DNA of 58,000 nucleotides, from the NCBI RefSeq assembly GCF_030272615.1, contig NC_081406.1:217136997-217194996 (forward strand), written 5' to 3'. A program made the translations under genes and the position numbers. Origin of the DNA: Cryptomeria japonica. Its lineage: Eukaryota; Streptophyta; Pinopsida; Cupressales; Cupressaceae. Under the pieces are notes generated by a model. That model was not told the DNA's origin. It saw only the letters and a program-made list of their open reading frames with translations, and did not search any database. Below, piece after piece: positions 21,205 through 33,273 of this stretch (the stretch's first letter is position 1; each line of letters opens with the position of its first letter).

Positions 21205-23256
21205 GTACCTACGGGTGAAAACCTCTCTAAGACACCCAAAGGTGGAAGAGTGGACATACCCCAATCCAGTCAGGATAAATCAACATTGCTTGTGGAAATG
21301 ACCAAAGAGATAAATTTGGGTACACCTGACAACCCTAAGATCATCCATTTTGCTGCTTCTCTATCAAAACAGGAAAAGATAGATTTTGTCAATTTCTTTC
21401 TTGAGAAGAAGATCAGTTTTGCATGGTCCTATGCAGTTATGCCTGGCCTTGATCCAAAATTAGTCCTTCATCACTTGCCATTAAAAGTAGATGCCAAGCC
21501 TATCGAACAGAAACTTAGAAAGATGCATCCCCAGGTGGCTCTCTTGGTCAAGGTAGAACTAAAAAAATTACTAGATGTGGGCTTTATCAGACCCATTGAT
21601 TATGCAGACTGGCTTTCAAATTTGGTACCAGTTAGAAAAGTAACTAGGGGCATCAGAATCTATATAGATTTTAGGGATCTCAATAAAGCATGCCCTAAAG
21701 ATGATTTTCCACTGCCAAATATAGACATCATAGTTGACATGACTGCTAGATATGAGATGCTTTCATTGATGGATGGTTTCTTCGGCTACAACCAAATTCA
21801 CATTGCTCCTGAAGATCAATATAAGACTGCATTCACATGTGCTTGGGGTACTTACTGCTGGAATGTGATGCCCTTTGGTCTTAAAAATGCAGAAGCAACA
21901 TATCAAAGAGCTATGACGATAATTTTCCATGATTTCATGCATACTTTGATGGAGGACTATGTTGATGACTTATTATGCAAATCTGTCACAAGAGATAGTC
22001 ATCTAGCCATCTTGGGCCCAATCTTTGACCAAATGGAAACTTACAAGCTTAGACTCAATCCAAATAAGTGTGTCTTTGGTGTCACAATAGGCAAATTACT
22101 AGGGTAAATTTGTTTCTCATTGAGGCATCAAAGTTGACTTGGCCAAGGTTAAAGCAATAATGGATATGCCTCCTTCTTCAAATCTCTGTCAACTAAGAAG
22201 TCTGGAAGGAAAGCTACAGTCAATCTGCTATTCCTCAATTAGCAGAAAAATGTCATCCTTTCCAGCATTTATTGCATAAAGGTGTCACTTTTAAATGGAC
22301 TGAGCAATGTCAATTAGCATTTCAAGCTCTCAAAGACTATTTGCTGTCGCCACCTATTCTAATGTCTCCTATACAAGGAAAGCCATTTATATTGTATATT
22401 TCTGCAACTGAAACGGTACTAGGAGTTCTCTTGGCCCAACAGGATGAGAATGACAAAGAGCAAGCTATTTATTATATCAACTGGACACTAGTAGGCTATG
22501 AGCTGAATTATTCAACTATCGAATGGGCATGCTTAGTAGTGGTCTTCGCAACACAGAAACTCTGACACTATATGTTAAATCAGCAGACATTGCTGGTTGC
22601 AAGAATTGATCCATTGAAATACTTGCTTAGAAGAGTAGCTTTGACGGGTCACCTAGCAAAGTGGGTTATGATACTCAGTGAATTTGATATTGAGTATATG
22701 GAGTGAAAGGCAATAAAAGGGCAAGTCATTGCGGATCAACTTGCAAAGGCTCCTATTTATGATGATCATCCCATGTTGACCGATTTTCCAGATGAATCAG
22801 TCTTTGCTCTCACATCTTCTAATGAATGGAAGTTATACTTTGATGGATCCCATACCAAGTTCAGGTCTGAAGCAGGCATATTGTTTGTCACCCCTCAAGG
22901 TGATGCTATTCCCAAGTCCTACAAAATAACTTTCTATTGTACCAATAACATTGCAAAATATGAAGCTCTGGTCACAGGACTCCGAGTAGTGGTCCATTGG
23001 AACATCACACATTTACAAGTCTATGGAGATTCTTAGTTAGTCACCCGTCAAGTGAATGATGACTACAAAACAAAAGATGAAAAGCTTATTCCCTACAAGC
23101 ATATGGTAGATTTCTTCAAGACAAAATTCATAGCTATCCATTTTAGTCAAGTTCCAAGAATGCAAAACAAGTCGGCAGATGCGATGGCTACAATTGCTTC
23201 CATGTTAAATATGCCCCACAATATGGACAAATGTGAATTTTTGGTCGAACAGTTGC
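21205..23256 (+). pseudogene. RT, RNase H and second RNase H, Tat-like gypsy copy 2
   Basis: This is the copy-2 counterpart of 11841-13891. RT reads openly for about 305 codons (21190-22107), including GFIRPIDYADWLSNLVP, SLMDGFFGYNQIHIAPED, MPFGLKNAEATYQRAM and YVDDLLCKS. The first RNase H is at 22272-22565 (FILYISATETVLGVLLAQQ). The archaeal-type RNase H is at about 22770-23250, with YFDGSHTKFRSEAGILFV, NIAKYEALV (the catalytic Glu replaced by Lys in AEYEAL) and VYGDS followed by a stop. Gag and protease are absent because the copy begins at the LTR2 junction. The stops differ from those in copy 1. Confidence 0.9.
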
Positions 23257-24581
23257 TTGTCCCTTCTTTTGACATTCCGACAGTAGATGTGATGTGCGTT
23301 CTTGTTGGTCCTAACTCCCCATGGTAGAATGATGTATTTTAATATTTGAAATCCCAAACCTTACCACCTAACCTTTCCACTAACCAATGTCGAGCCTTCA
23401 TCTGATAGACAACCAAATATGTCATCATTGCTGATACCCTTTACTGTTGTTCCTTTGACCATACCCTCCTCAAGTGTTTGGATTATGATGAAGCACAAAT
23501 GGCTGTACATGAGGTTCACGATGGTATATGTGGGGGCCTTTTCAATGGTCTAAGCTTAACCAAAAAGTTAATTCGTGCTGGGTATTATTGGCCCACTCTA
23601 GAAAAGGATGTTCATGATTTTATTAAGAAGTGCTACAAATGCCAGATCCATGGAAATTACATTCATGCACCAGCCCAAGAGTTTCATTCTATCATATCTC
23701 CATGGCCCTTTTCTCAATGGGGATTGGATCTTATTGGCAAGATTCACTCGACATCTACAAATGGACACAAGTTCATCATTACAGCCATAGAGTATTTTAC
23801 AAAATGGATCGAGGCTATCCCCATGACCTATATCACTAGTGTGCAAATTTCAAAATTCCTATTGAATTATATCATATGTAGATATGGGATTCCCCTTGCC
23901 ATAGTCACAGATAATGGTCATCCCTTCAAGAATAAAGATGTCAAGGAACTCTGTGAAAAGTTTCATATCCAACACCATTTCTCTAGTCCATACTATCCAT
24001 AGGGTAATGGTAAAGCCAAAGCATCAAATAAAACCATTATCAAGATCCTGAAAAAGGTTGTCAATGATGCTGGTCAAGATTGGCATGTACAGTTGAATCC
24101 AACACTATGGGCTTATCGCACTTCTATCTGCACACTTACTGGCCCAACACCTTATTCCTTGGTGTATGGTGTGGAAGCTATTTTACTCTTGGAAGTGGAG
24201 ATTCTCTCTTTGCATGTTTCCTTGCAACATCTAATTGATGATGAGACGCACAGAGTCTCTCGATTGCATTAGCTTGAGATGTTAGATGAGAAATGTCAGA
24301 AAGCATTGACACATTTGCAAGCATATCATAACCGTCTCCGTCGCTCTTATAATAAGAAGGTCAAAGGGTGACACTTTGAAGTGGGAGATCTAGTTTTAAA
24401 GGCAAACCCTAAGAATGCACAATTGACTAACATCATTAAAGGCAAGTTTGAACCTAATTGGGTTGGGCCTTTCATAGTGACTGTAGCCTATGGCTCGGGG
24501 GCATATCAGCTTCCCACCCTAGAAGGTAAACCTTTGTCCAATCTTGTAAATAGCATGCACCTTCGCAAGTACTAGGCATAA
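23257..24581 (+). pseudogene. Integrase of the Tat-like element, copy 2
   Basis: The HHCC zinc module is at 23505-23645 (HEVHDGICGGLFNG, where the His before FNG has become Leu, then CYKCQ). The core keeps D in QWGLDLIGKI and D in IVTDNGHPF. The catalytic Glu is Lys (GNGKAKAS against GNGQAEAS in copy 1), and a TAG precedes it at about 24000. The C-terminal end reads WVGPFIVTVAYGSGAYQL and HLRKY, then TAG where copy 1 has Trp, then TAA at 24579-24581. The protein would be inactive. Confidence 0.88.
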
Positions 24582-26459
24582 TTTTCTATCAACACTTCTT
24601 CAAATATGATCCTGAAAAAAATACAAAAAAATCAAAAAGCTCAAAAACATACAAGAAAATCAAAAAGCTCAAAAAATCAAAAAATAAAAAAAGTAAAGAA
24701 AAATGATTCGCCCTCTAGTGAAAACCTAGCAAACAGGTGCTTTGGGCAAGTACCATGGTGAAAACCTAGCAAACAGGTGCCATGTGTAAAAATGATCATT
24801 GCTCCGTCATCTATCATGACCTCTAACTATGCTTTTTCTCTAAAGATTTATCGTGCCTATCCTTGTCCTGACCCAATGTTCTGTTCCAGGCCTGTGATTG
24901 GTCAACATCATTTTCTTGCATACTCCATTTCTTGTGCATATGTTTCAATCCTAGTTTCTATATATGTCTTTTAGATGTGCATTAGGTGAGTTCCCCTTGT
25001 CATGATCAATCATTGGAACTTTCGAATTGAAAAATGTCCTGAAATAATCCAAAAAAATTGAAAAATGTCCTGAAATAATCCAAAAAAATTGAAAAATGTC
25101 CTAAAATAATCCAAAAAAATTGAAAAATGTCCTGAAATAATCCAAAAAAATTTGAAAAATGTCCTGAAATAAATAAATTAAAAAAATTTAAAAAAAATCA
25201 AATAAAGTCCTAAAAAAATGAACAAAAACATTATAAAACTCGCAAAACAAAACAAAAATATATCCCCTTTGTGCATAAGATAGATCACTGAGCATCCCTC
25301 GAATGACATGCAATCACACATTGTGCTTTAATGGAATCATGCGCTAACAAATGAACCTTTTTCAATCAAACCAGACATTCAAATTGATCACAATTGTCAT
25401 ATCAATCGAATGTTACCACCAATATCGTTTGTCCTTGTCACTACTATCATGGGTCTTATACAGGGTGTGGTATACTCAAAACTAGACTATGTCCTATCTT
25501 AGATGGGGTACCACATGTCCTGAAACTAGACAACATGATCATCTTATCAATTCTTTCAACTTTTGACAATGAAGATCAAGATGTTTGTTTGACTTGTTGG
25601 AATTAGTGAGTCTTATCATTTATTGATTTATCTTCGATCATGTTCCTATGTTGCTCGATGATGTCACTGAGTGATTTAGAGTGACTAGGATGGTTCACGG
25701 TCCCCTTTCTTTTTTGTTGTGATTGTTGTTTGTGGAATGTTTGTCACAAACTAGGGCAACTATATCATTGGGTGTCTGTGATAAGTACATTCACTTTGTG
25801 AATGCCGCACATACCTCGACCCTTGATGTATGTACCCTAGGATGCTTCACTCATTCCTTGTGTGCGATGTGTCTGTCTTTTGCAAAAAGGGTTGCGTTTC
25901 AGCTCTGGCCTTCAATGCCATGATGCTCTGCATCCATTTTGCTACATTAAATAAAGGTTCTCACCTACAAAGTGCATTAGTGAAAGCAAATTTTTCCTTG
26001 TCTCTAATTGTCCTTTGTTTCATTTCTTCTTACTAACATTTCTTTCATCAGTTTGGGCAGTCAGTTCAATCTAGTGCTCCAATTTCTCCAAACACATATG
26101 CTGCATCCTGCATTCATTGGTTAGTACATTTGCATTATATCAAACATCACATCAAGCATCACATCAAGCATTTTATCCATTTCATATTATAAATGCATCA
26201 AAAATACATAAAAATATATCCATACATGTTCCATAATGGTACATAAACAATGCATAAGACATCCATACATGGAAAATAAACATACGTCATAACACATTGC
26301 ATCCCATCATATAGCTGCATATCATATCATATGTCAAAATAATATCAGAGTACAAAATTGGACTGTCTGTCCTACGTATGGCCCGCAGGCTGACTATATA
26401 ATAAAAATATCACACTACATAATGTCAACTGTCTCTATCATGCAGAGTACGTGCCTCTG
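24582..26459. other. Non-coding 3' region, copy 2, with short 31-bp array
   Basis: This is the counterpart of 15220-17278. The 31-bp array is reduced to about four full units and a partial (25026-25165). I see no recognisable gene. A CTCTCTGCTCTAGTRGAA duplication near 26634-26668 is present here only. Confidence 0.6.
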
Positions 26460-28319
26460 TCACTGGGTGCTCCCTCTGTCCTCCTCATCCCTGCCATGTC
26501 TCAAGGATGATGTTCCTCCTGTCCCTGGTCCTGGCTGTGGTGGTCTCATAGGTCCACTCACCCCCATGTTGCTCACTGACCTCTGAGAGCATGCCCTACT
26601 CTCTATCCTTGATCATGCCTGATATGATGGTGCTCTCTGCTCTAGTGGAACTGCTCTCTGCTCTAGTAGAATTGCACTCTCATATAGTGTCCTTGAATGG
26701 CATATCTCCTCTCTGGTCTCTACCAACATCTGTGCCATCTCACATGCACTAGCATCCCTAATCAACCCAATGTACTTAGTGACTCTCTGTTCTTCTCGTT
26801 GTGCCTGAGCTATTTCTGTATCTCAAGCCGCTATAAGTCTGGCTATCTCCACTCTAAATTGATCTTTCTCTATCCTCAAGATAGCATTCTGTCTCTCTAA
26901 TGTTGCAATGTGATCATGCTGACTCGCTATGGTAGCCCTGCATATCTCCATCTCCTCTAGGCTAGCTGTCTCCGGCTCTATGGGTATATCCTGCAATGAC
27001 TCCTGATCGGCTGAATCTGGCTCATAATCATCATCCCCCTCATCATCATCTCCATCCTTGTCATCCCCCTCATCCTCATCACCACCCTCATCCTCCTCAT
27101 CCTCATCGTCTCCCTCCTCCTCTCTAGCGAGTGGGAAGTTCTCCTGTCTCCTCGGTACCGGAATATCAGGATCTGTCAATGGCACTAGTTGTCATCATGC
27201 AAACCATCACTCATACTCCTCTATCATCCTGGTGTCCACCACATCTAATCTCCAATCCCACTATCTCCATTGTAGTTGTGTGAAGTCGTTATAGGCTATG
27301 TGTGGCTAAATCATCCTCCCCCACTGACTCGTCTCTCTGTGAGATCGGGAAAAGTGAGCAATCCCTCTAGGTACATCCTGTCTCTCTCCAAACTATCATC
27401 TGACTCTCTCTAGTAGGTACATCTCAATCACTCTCTGGCGATTCACTAGTCGCCCAATCAGGTATCTCTCCTGTGTGCAATACGGTAGCTCATCACTATC
27501 ATCTGACCATCCTGGGCAATCAAGATATGGCCTCCATGTGAACTCTCTCAATCTGTCTAGCTCATGTCACCAATACAATATATATCCAAAAGGACCCTGT
27601 CTCAGTGCTCCCCCATAGTAGTACACATATGGTTGGTGTGGTAATACCTGTCTCTCTGCAATCGGTTGACATATGGCTATGTGCTCAAATGCCCATACCT
27701 TTAACAGTGTGACTCCATAGCTCAATGTCTGCACCACCTGATATGCTATCTGATGCAAATAAAAATACAGCATAGCCAGTACACATGGTCCCCATGCATA
27801 CACCATGTCCTCTGTCATCATCTGCTCTAGCACTCTTCCCCATCCAATAGGGAATCCATGTCCCCATCTGTCCCCTGCTAGTAGACATGCTATCACCACT
27901 GCTATCACCACATATCATCGATGATACTCTGATGCCATGGTCTCCCAGCCAATCTCCCTCTCTACGATATCCAAATCATCTACGTCGCACTCAAATAATA
28001 TGCACAACATGTCTCTCCCTATCACTAGGTCATACTCTATCATCTCCCCATGAATCAGAATGCAGAGGATATGCCATACATCCTCTAGTGTCACAGTCGC
28101 CTCTCCAACCGGCAGATGGAATGAGGAAGTCTCTGAATGCCATCGCTCTACCAATGCGATAAGCAGTCCTATGTTTGCCCTAATCTCAGGCATGAATGTG
28201 ATGTAATAAATTCCAAGTCCTGCTAATGTATCTCTGTCTGTGCTTTTGAGTCTATGTTGTAACATGAAGGAGTCAGGTCGGTTCTCCCGCATGATCAATG
28301 GATATTGTCGGCTCTGCAT
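26460..28319 (-). pseudogene. Antisense plant mobile domain (PMD) ORF, copy 2
   Basis: The same frame as copy 1 runs 620 codons from ATG at 28319 to TGA at 26460-26462. The N-terminal part is intact for 135 codons (RENRPDSFML, SSFHLPVGEATVTLEDVW, HGEMIEYDLVIGRDM). It is broken by TGA at 27912-27914 (CGA in copy 1) and by TGA where copy 1 has YILYWRHE. The PMD continues through CTQERYLIGRLVNRQ, MYLLERVR and SHRETSQWGRMI, then an acidic run (about 26990-27130) and a coiled coil ending ARLIAA. A likely C-terminal tail (GVSGPMRPPQPGPGTGG) follows. Intact stretches complement those of copy 1, so the parent ORF was probably complete. Confidence 0.8.
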
Positions 28320-29110
28320 CACAATTGGGGCACACTTTGTTAGTTTTAGGGTTTTCTCCTATGGGCTACATTTCCTTGTTTCATGTCCAAATCAGGGTGT
28401 TTATAATCTATTTTGACCTATCCTACCCTTATCCCGCCTTTTTGGATCATTCGCATGATGTTTTTGACCAAAATTGAGTTCCTACTGAAAAACTGTGCTT
28501 GTGTGTTGTATCCTATGCCTATGTACCCTACACAAGCACATGATACCCTACACAAACACAGGTTGTGCTCACACAGGCGCAGAAGTCAGTTTCTGCATTC
28601 TTTGTGGGCCCCGCAATGTCCCGCAAGCAAGTCAAATTCATAAAATTGACAATATTGGTTTTTGAGATACATACCACTGCTCCCATGTTGTCCAGTCATC
28701 TTTAAGTGCATACACATTCTCTGAGGTGATTTTCCATTAGAATGTTCACCATCTCTTTGCAAGCATCCTTTTCCAGAGCAACAAATTCTCCTCTTTGGCT
28801 AGTGCAAATGAGCAATTTTCCTTGTTGTCACATTTATAGATCTTTGTCAGTGCATAGATGGATGTGCACTCTCTCTATCTCATGTTGGTCATGGTCTTTT
28901 GTGCCTTCAATTGCTTGTCATTCGTGCATCCGCTCCCTGATTTTCAGTCTGTTTGCTCCTATCATGTTCTATCATTATTATCAATCAATTGGCCTCTTTT
29001 TTGGATGTTTTCGGCCAATTCCTCAAGGGGGCATGCATATGTCATTGTCATTATTTGGGGCATCTTCATTATTGTTCTTTGAAACAACACTTGAAGTCAC
29101 ATTGTCTCGA
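28320..29110. other. 3' region upstream of antisense ORF, copy 2
   Basis: This is the counterpart of 19118-19930. About 28490-28580 again holds forward and reverse versions of the YGCCTRTGT motif (for example CACACAGGCGCAG). I see nothing else recognisable. Confidence 0.5.
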
Positions 29111-29122
29111 AGAGGGGCAAAA
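29111..29122 (+). other. Polypurine tract before LTR3
   Basis: AGAGGGGCAAAA directly precedes TGTAGACATC, equivalent to 19933-19944. Confidence 0.87.
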
Positions 29123-30475
29123 TGTAGACATCTAAAAATGGTCAATGCTTGCGGAGTCATACTTCAACATTTGCGCATTGCCTTATTTTAGGGTTTTTGC
29201 ATCACATTAACATTTCTTCTATGTTGCGTACTTGGTCTTTATCATTTGCGAGCATCGAGTCCTTCTTCTACATTCTTCATTTGCTTCACTTTTGATTTTG
29301 GTCTTGTAAATAACAATCTTCAGTCATGATTTTGGTCGATCTTATCCTATCACATCAATGTGCGTTCTCATTTGTCATCATTTTGGACATCGTCAATCCT
29401 AATTAGGGTTTTGTCCTCTTTTCAATCTTGTCATTTTGTGATCTATTTGTCATCGATCATTGTCCTCTTATCAATCTTGTCGTCTTGCGATCGATTTATC
29501 ATCGATCATTATCGTTTTCAATCTTGTTGTCTTGTGATCGATTTGTCATTGATCGTTGTTGTTTTCAATCTTGTCACCATGCGATCAATTTGCCATTGAT
29601 CATTGTCATTTCCAATCTTGTCATCTTGCGATCGATTTTTCATCGATTGTTGTCATTTTCAATCTTGTCATTTTTGCAATCAATTTATCATCGATTGTCG
29701 TCCTCCTCAATCATGTCAATTTGGATCAATTTGTCATTGTTCCTCGTCAATTGGTGCATTTATCAATCAAATCATTCGTCAACATTGGTCCTTTATCAAG
29801 TCAAAATCATGATCAAATCAATCCTACATCAAGACCTAATTGTCGTCCTTGCATTTCTAATTCTTCTAGGGTTTCATGATTTTATTCATTTAACCCTATT
29901 TGTCATTTCTCCCTCTAGGTTAAATAATTTATTTATTTATCCTAAGTCTTCGTGTCACAATTAAATATTTATTTAATTGGCTAACTAATTATTCCTCTTT
30001 TTGTGAATTAATTAATAAATGACAAATTATTAATTAATTTACCTAATTTCCTAATTTTCATCAATTTCTAATTCCCAATTTCTAATTTTCTAATTTCCTA
30101 ATTTCTAATTCATCTAATTTTCTATTTTCTCCTATTTTTCTCCTAAATTCATGGGAATGACATTTCAAATTTGTCATAATTTGTCATAATTAACAATCAA
30201 TCAATTTTGACATAGCAATTTGTCATAATTATCAATCAATCAATCTTACATAGAAAGTGTCAATTTGTCATAATTTGTCATGTTTGTCATTCTTGATTTG
30301 AAATTTCCATTCGAATCAAATTCATGCTAATCTTGTCATCTCTCCAATTTGTTTATAAATTGGATGAATTTCTTCAATCAAAGCCCCTGGTTGAATCAAT
30401 CACACTTATAGTACCCTTATGTTGTCGTCTTGTCTTGCTTTCATATTATACTTATGCACTTAAAGGTGAGATCCA
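29123..30475 (+). repeat. LTR3a: LTR copy truncated at its 3' end
   Basis: It aligns with LTR1 from the first base to GTGAGATCCA (LTR1 about 4745), then stops about 210 bases short of the LTR end. It contains a TATA box (30354-30360). It shares the variant GCAATCAATTT with LTR2 rather than the GCAATGTGGATG of LTR1. Confidence 0.85.
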
Positions 30476-30508
30476 AGAAATGTAGGTAGGAAATGTGGAA
30501 TCATCAAA
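30476..30508. other. Short filler between LTR3a and LTR3b
   Basis: About 33 bases (AGAAATGTAGGTAGG and following) match neither neighbouring LTR at this point. They look like filler DNA at an illegitimate joint. Confidence 0.6.
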
Positions 30509-31513
30509 GCAATGTGGATGTCATTGATTGTCATCCTTCTCAATCATGTCAATTTGGATCAATTAGTCATTGTTCCTCGTCAATTAGTGCATTTATCAAT
30601 CAAATCACTTATTAGCATTGGTCCTTTGTCAGTTAGAATCATGATCAAATCGAATCGATATCAATTATATTTTGTCAAAACCTAATTGTCATCCTTGAAT
30701 TTCTAATTCATCTTCTAGGGTTTCATGATTTATTCATTTAACCTTGTTTGTCCTTTCTCCCTCTAGGTTAAATAGTTTATTTATCCTAAGTCTTCTTGTC
30801 AAAATTAAATATTTATTTAATTGGATAATTAATTCCTCCCTCTTTGTGAATTAATTAATGAATGAAAAATTATTAATTAATTTACCTAATTTACCTAATT
30901 TTCCAATTTACCTAATTTCCTAATTTTCCTCAATTTCTAATTCCTAATTTCCTAATTTCTAATTCATCTAATTTTCAATTTTCTCCTATTTTTCTCCTAA
31001 TTTCATGGGAATGACATTTCAATTTGTCATAATTTGTCATAATTGTCAATCAATCAATTTTGCATAGCAATTTGTCATAATGATCAATCAATCAATCTTG
31101 CATAGAAAGTGTCAATTTGTCATAATTTGTCATAATTGTCATTCATGCTAATCTTGTCATCTCTCCATTTTGTCTATAAATTGGATGAATTTCTTCAATC
31201 AAAGCCCCTGGTTGAATCAATCACGCTTCTAGTACCCTTATGCTGTCGTCTCATCTTGTCTACTTGCTTTCACATCATGCTTATGCACTAGTAGGTGAGA
31301 TCCATAAACAAAAGCTATTTGAAGGAGAAAGAAGGACAATGGAGCCACATGAAGAAGACATCTGCATTTGGTTTGCTTAGTTTTCAATCTTGAATGTCTT
31401 GTTTTCATGTTTTCATTGAATGTAATTAGGATTGGTCACTACAATTGAGTTTTCATGATTGAACTAGGCTATTGTTTATGTTGCTTTGATGATTTCCAGA
31501 TTCCTACCTTACA
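30509..31513 (+). repeat. LTR3b: 3' part of an LTR ending the composite
   Basis: It restarts at GCAATGTGGATGTCAT, equivalent to LTR1 position 3641, and runs to the terminal CTTACA next to GGAAT. It shares the GCAATGTGGATG variant with LTR1, so LTR1 and LTR3b are the likely 5' and 3' ends of one original element. It has a TATA box (31175-31181) and about a 40-base deletion before it. Confidence 0.85.
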
Positions 31514-31518
31514 GGAAT
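31514..31518. repeat. Target site duplication GGAAT, right copy
   Basis: It is the mate of 3083-3087. Confidence 0.93.
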
Positions 31519-32038
31519 ATTTCTTGGTCATTCATCTAAAAGCAAGGCATATAGATGTTATAATAAAAGGTTACACAAAATAATTGAGAGTACTAATGTG
31601 AAGATAGATGAACACTTTAGAGGAGATTCAAGATCTATTGAACCAATAGTTGAAATGATCATAGATCAACCAGCACGGATTGCACTGGTATAGAATGAAG
31701 ACCCAGTCACACCGGCATCATCAGAAAACTCAACAGTGACTGAAGAACAACAACCTATGAATTTTAATTAGAACAAACCTAGGTATGTAGGATTGAATCA
31801 TTCAAAATATTAGAAAATTGGAAACAAGAATCAAGGTGTTATGAATAGAGGAAGACTGGAAAATGAAGAAGTATGCTTAATTTCTCAAGTGGAACCAACA
31901 TCTATTATTGAAGCATGTCACAATGAAGATTGGATAAAAGCAATGGAAGATGAATTAGAAAAAATTGAAAAGAATAATACTTGGACATTGGTTCCTAGAC
32001 CTAAAGACAAAAATGTAATTGGAACTAAATGGGTATAT
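31519..32038 (+). pseudogene. Copia A: integrase-RT linker and start of RT
   Basis: This piece resumes the copia A frame. It opens with the IFLGHSSKSKAYRCYNKR segment that normally follows integrase in copia elements. A variable acidic linker follows, then the RT N-terminus EACHNEDWIKAMEDELEKIE, NNTWTLVPRP and VIGTKWVY. Stops lie near 31693 and 31770. The frame is cut after TGG-GTA-TAT by the insertion at 32039 and continues at 40742 with AGA-AAT-AAA (RNKLNEDG). Confidence 0.9.
32034..32038. repeat. Target site duplication TATAT, left copy
   Basis: TATAT here matches 40737-40741. Removing the insert and one copy restores the RT frame WVYRNKL. Confidence 0.92.
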
Positions 32039-33162
32039 TGATGGACTTGAAAAGCATTGAGAGGGGGGGGAATCAGTGACACCAAAAATAAAACTACTTC
32101 AAACACTAACGTGTAGATAAACTTAACAAAGCTTTTGAACACAATGCATGTAATCCAAAATGATATAACAACATCCACAAAAAGTAAAGCATCCACCATA
32201 AAATAAGTGTTTGTACATGGAAAACCCAAATAGGTAAAAACCATGATGAGATGGAACTCACAAGTTAACTATGTGAAGTAATAAATAACTAACTGGTTAA
32301 GGTCTACAAAGTGCTTTGCTAGGAGAAAATCTTGTTAGAGATCCCAGAGCTTGATTAGAAGCTTATACCTTGTTAAAGGTAGTACCTTATTAGGAGTAAC
32401 CTCGATGGAGGATTTCTGAATCCAAACTAATGGATCACCCTATTAAAGGATTTATACATTGAAGCTTGTTAGAGCTTACCCAGTTAGGGGATTTGATTCT
32501 AGTGTAATTTTTAGAAAACACAAGAATGGTTTGATCTGTTATAAGTATCACAATAATTTCTTGATCAAATCCTTCTATACATATTCAACACTGCTCTTCT
32601 GCATACTCTATAACTTAACTCTTTTTCCTTTCACACATAACATAACACTATCACTTTCACTTACATCAAATAATTCATTGTGACATCAATATATAGACCT
32701 TATGATTTCATGTCAGCCTTAAGAAATCATAACACAGTTTCCTAGGTGTAGTGTATCTGGACAAGTGATCATAACTCATCACAAAAATTACCGCCAAGTA
32801 GTCAGTGCTAGTAATTCATCATGAAATGTGGTAACTCATCATAAAATTACCAAATATTGGTTGGAACAATCAAATACTAGTTTGAGTAAAACATATGAAC
32901 CGTTTTCCTTCAATCTCCGCTTGATCTCTATCTTGATCTTCATCTTGATGCCAACTTAGTATAATCACAAGTTGTCTCTTATGCACATACCAATTGACAC
33001 AGAGTACTGGTTAGAGATAAAACTCTTAGTACAACCTCTAACATATCGACTGAGAGTGTAAACAATTGAAGTTACACCGGAAGTGAATATAATTGTGTGT
33101 GTGTGAGTGTTTCATCAATGACAACAAATGATGAATACATTACAATTATCATCAAGCCAACA
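32039..33162 (-). repeat. 3' LTR of element D (left, 1124 bp)
   Basis: It aligns along its length with 39631-40736 (for example AATCAGTGACACCAAAAATAAAACTAC in both). On the minus strand it begins TGTTGGCTTGATG and ends CATCA. Repeated GTTAGAG and CTTGTTA words lie within. Confidence 0.92.
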
Positions 33163-33182
33163 ATCTCCCCCTTTGACATTGA
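33163..33182 (-). other. Polypurine tract of element D
   Basis: On the minus strand the sequence reads TGTCAAAGGGGGAGAT directly before the LTR start. It is almost the same as the copia A PPT at 42455-42470. Confidence 0.85.
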
Positions 33183-33268
33183 TGGCAACACTTAGAAAAT
33201 TTTACAATAATACTTCTAAGTGTGCATACACAACAAATTTACACATATACACATGCTGCCCCTTAATG

Positions 33269-33273
33269 CATAC
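33269..33273. repeat. Target site duplication CATAC, left copy
   Basis: It matches 34516-34520 and brackets the solo LTR. A second CATAC at 34546-34550 is an alternative right boundary. Confidence 0.65.

Larger units (their letters stand above)
3088..31513 (+). mobile_element. Composite Tat/Ogre-like Ty3-gypsy element with three LTR blocks
   Basis: The insert begins TGTAGACA and ends CTTACA and is flanked by GGAAT, so the whole 28.4 kb behaves as one bounded insertion. Its order is LTR1 (3088-4954), full internal region (4955-19944), truncated LTR2 (19945-21204), second internal region (21205-29122), then LTR3 in two overlapping pieces (29123-31513). RT precedes integrase, so it is Ty3-gypsy. 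A second RNase H between RT-RNaseH and integrase marks the Tat/Ogre lineage. Antisense extra ORFs are known from that lineage. Both internal regions carry a PMD ORF on the minus strand. All frames are decayed. Confidence 0.9.
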
